Source of the DNA: Oscillospiraceae bacterium
GTDB lineage: Bacteria > Bacillota > Clostridia > Oscillospirales > Oscillospiraceae
Direction of reading: 5' to 3'
Assembly (NCBI GenBank): GCA_017405545.1
Contig: JAFRAF010000057.1
Location: 1 to 5,808 of the forward strand
Length of the DNA stretch: 5,808 bases
Part shown: positions 4,438 through 5,808 of the stretch, one piece after another
Numbering within the stretch: position 1 is the stretch's first letter
How the letters are laid out: each line of letters starts with the position of its first letter
Notes under the pieces: generated by a model
What the model saw: the letters and a program-made list of their open reading frames with translations, nothing else
Told to the model about the DNA's origin: nothing
Database searches by the model: none
Made by a program: the position numbers and the translations under genes

Positions 4438-5808
4438 TTTATTGTTCGCTGTTCACAACAACTGCCGTAGCCCAGAAGAAGACTACGACAAAAACAGTCT
4501 CCAAGAAGCAACCTGTTAAAAAACAGGCTGCTAAGTCCACGCCAAAGAAAAAGTCAATAAAGAAAAGTCAATCTCAGAAGACACAACCCAAGCAACGAGC
4601 TGTAACAGTCAAAGGTCTCCAGAACCAGCGCCAGCAGCTTCAGAAGCAGATGAAGGAACAGGAGCGTAAGCTTCGTCAGAATGAGAAGGATGTAAAGGCC
4701 CGTCTTCAGAATCTGATGATTATCAATACGGAGATCAGTGACAAGCGGAAAACCATTGATACTATCCGTCGTGATATTTCCACTCTCGATGGTAACATCA
4801 ATACGCTGAGTCTTCAGTTGGGTAATCTCGAGAAGGAGCTGGCTGTACGTCAGGACAGATTCAAGAAGTCTGTGAGATATATGCATCGCAATCGTGGTAT
4901 ACATAACCAGCTTATGTTTGTCTTCAGTGCGAAGAATTTCTCACAGATGTTCCGTCGTATGCGTTTTATGCGAGAGTATGCTGTATATCAGCGTGCTCAA
5001 GGTGAGGCTGTCAGATCGATGCAGGCTCAGGTGGAAGAGGCGATGGCTGAACTCTCTACTTCCAAGAAGCAGAAAAACGCCCTTCTCGTCAGGGATGAAC
5101 AGGAGAAGAGAGCTCTTGAAGGCAAACAGGCAGAACAACAGAATGTGGTAAACTCTCTACAGAAACAGCAGAAGGCCATTCAAAGCATTCTTGAACAACA
5201 ACGTAAGAAAGATGCTGCCCTCAATGCCCAGATCGACAAGATGATTGCTGAGGAGATAGCCCGTGCCAAGGCTCGTGCTGAGGCAGAGCGGAAGAGAGCT
5301 GCTGCCGAGGAGGCCCGTAAGAAACGTGAGGCTGAACTGGCCAGGAAGAAAGCTGAGGCAGAGGCTGCTGCCAGAGAGAATGCCCGTCGTATTGCTGAGG
5401 CCAAAGCCAGGGAAGAGAAGGCAAAGGCCGAGGCTCGTGCTGCTGCAAGGAAGTCAGAGATGGAGAGGGCTGCTGCAGAGAAGGCTGCCCGTGATGCAGA
5501 GAATGCACGTAGGGATGCGGAACGTAAGGCTGAGGCAGAGAAGAAGGCTCACGAAAAAGAGATGGCTGCCGCTAAGAAGAAATCTGAGGAAGAGTGGTCT
5601 GTCTCTTCAGAGGATCGTCGTCTGAGTGGTAACTTTGAGAGTAATAAGGGCAGGTTCCCAATGCCTATCATCGGACCTTATAAGATTGTGAATACACAAG
5701 GACAGAACCGTGTTGAGGGTTTGAAAGGTACAACGATAAGGGAACTGCGAGGTATAGAACTGAAAGGACAGCCTGGTGCACAGGTACGTAGTATATTTGA
5801 TGGTGAGG
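4368..5808 (+). CDS. Secreted coiled-coil murein hydrolase activator / M23 peptidase (EnvC-like), 3' end outside window
   Basis: An open frame of 480 codons runs off the window. The N-terminus from GTG 4368 (MSNKVRRLFFRNY, hydrophobic VIVLTALFTFYCSLF, then TAVA before QKK) is a good signal peptide with cleavage near residue 35. ATG 4407 is an alternative start that keeps the hydrophobic core but loses the basic region. A Lys/Gln/Thr-rich linker (residues 36-85) leads into long coiled coils (about 80-290), including the EnvC-type stretch YMHRNRG...LMFVFSAKNFSQMFRR. Residues 290-408 are an extreme Ala/Lys/Glu/Arg helix with no prolines. From residue 421 (GNFESNKGRFPMP) an M23/LytM domain begins, reaching GIELKG and VRSIFDGE. 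The zinc-binding histidines would lie beyond the window, so active peptidase and degenerate activator cannot be told apart. It probably acts in the periplasm on peptidoglycan or on amidases during division. It follows the DUF4292 gene after 15 nt, in the same operon. Confidence 0.88.
   Translation, partial: MSNKVRRLFFRNYMVIVLTALFTFYCSLFTTTAVAQKKTTTKTVSKKQPVKKQAAKSTPKKKSIKKSQSQKTQPKQRAVTVKGLQNQRQQLQKQMKEQERKLRQNEKDVKARLQNLMIINTEISDKRKTIDTIRRDISTLDGNINTLSLQLGNLEKELAVRQDRFKKSVRYMHRNRGIHNQLMFVFSAKNFSQMFRRMRFMREYAVYQRAQGEAVRSMQAQVEEAMAELSTSKKQKNALLVRDEQEKRALEGKQAEQQNVVNSLQKQQKAIQSILEQQRKKDAALNAQIDKMIAEEIARAKARAEAERKRAAAEEARKKREAELARKKAEAEAAARENARRIAEAKAREEKAKAEARAAARKSEMERAAAEKAARDAENARRDAERKAEAEKKAHEKEMAAAKKKSEEEWSVSSEDRRLSGNFESNKGRFPMPIIGPYKIVNTQGQNRVEGLKGTTIRELRGIELKGQPGAQVRSIFDGE
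5277..5540 (+). repeat. Three in-frame copies of GCTGAGGCAGAG inside the Ala/Lys/Glu coiled coil
   Basis: The 12-mer GCTGAGGCAGAG occurs at 5277-5288, 5352-5363 and 5529-5540, each in frame and encoding AEAE. Near-identical codon runs (GCTGCTGCC, GCCCGT, AAGAAG) fill the space between. This low-complexity coding repeat could favour copy-number change by slippage or recombination and explains the many long spurious open frames on the other strand. Confidence 0.7.

Noticed and set aside
4554..4904. 116-codon minus-strand frame rich in Leu and Ile
   Set aside because: It is antisense to the coiled coil of the M23 protein; Leu-rich content is what the complement of Lys/Gln/Glu codons gives.
5180..5625. 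Several open frames of 74-120 codons on both strands
   Set aside because: They are other-frame readings of the Ala/Lys/Glu-rich repeat of the M23 gene, with low-complexity translations (Ser/Ala/Phe-rich or Arg/Leu-rich).

Overview
The window joins two unrelated pieces of bacterial DNA. Positions 1 to about 3385 look like a GC-rich gut Clostridia/Oscillospiraceae-type Firmicutes genome: many G/C wobble bases, strong AGGAGG-type ribosome binding sites, intrinsic terminators, and protein families typical of that group. From about 3400 to the end the sequence looks like Bacteroidota, most likely Prevotella or a relative: lower GC, CGT/AAG-rich codons, A-rich leaders instead of Shine-Dalgarno sites, and the gene order TPR protein - DUF4292 lipoprotein - M23 (EnvC-like) protein. 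The taxonomic calls rest on reading style and remembered family patterns, not on a search.

Firmicutes side: a YgjP/SprT-like zinc metallopeptidase gene (2-562, +) ends in a hairpin. Next is a regulator gene (about 680-1459, +) with an XRE helix-turn-helix, a Cys-rich zinc ribbon and a conserved C-terminal domain. It has its own candidate extended -10 promoter and a perfect 15-bp palindrome ahead of it, and a strong hairpin terminator after it. That terminator lies between convergent genes. On the minus strand an ABC-2-type permease (truncated, about 3396 down to 2356) is followed 39 nt later by an aspartate/glutamate racemase-family gene (2316 down to 1624), probably co-transcribed.

Junction (about 3385-3400): the permease loses its N-terminal part at the point where the last 32 codons of a TPR protein begin on the plus strand. 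Both reading frames make sense across a short shared stretch (GATAAAGCTCTT). This is what a chimeric metagenome contig joined by microhomology looks like; a real rearrangement is the less likely alternative.

Bacteroidota side: the TPR gene end overlaps the DUF4292 lipoprotein start (ATGA), which is followed after 15 nt by a secreted coiled-coil protein whose M23/LytM-type domain is just beginning when the window ends. The three genes form a cell-envelope operon. No CRISPR array, tRNA, rRNA, insertion sequence or phage feature was seen. I found no convincing new biological system. The points most worth a second look are the junction, the ACG codon sitting where the regulator's start codon should be, the palindrome ahead of the regulator, and the nested repeats over the start of the M23 gene.
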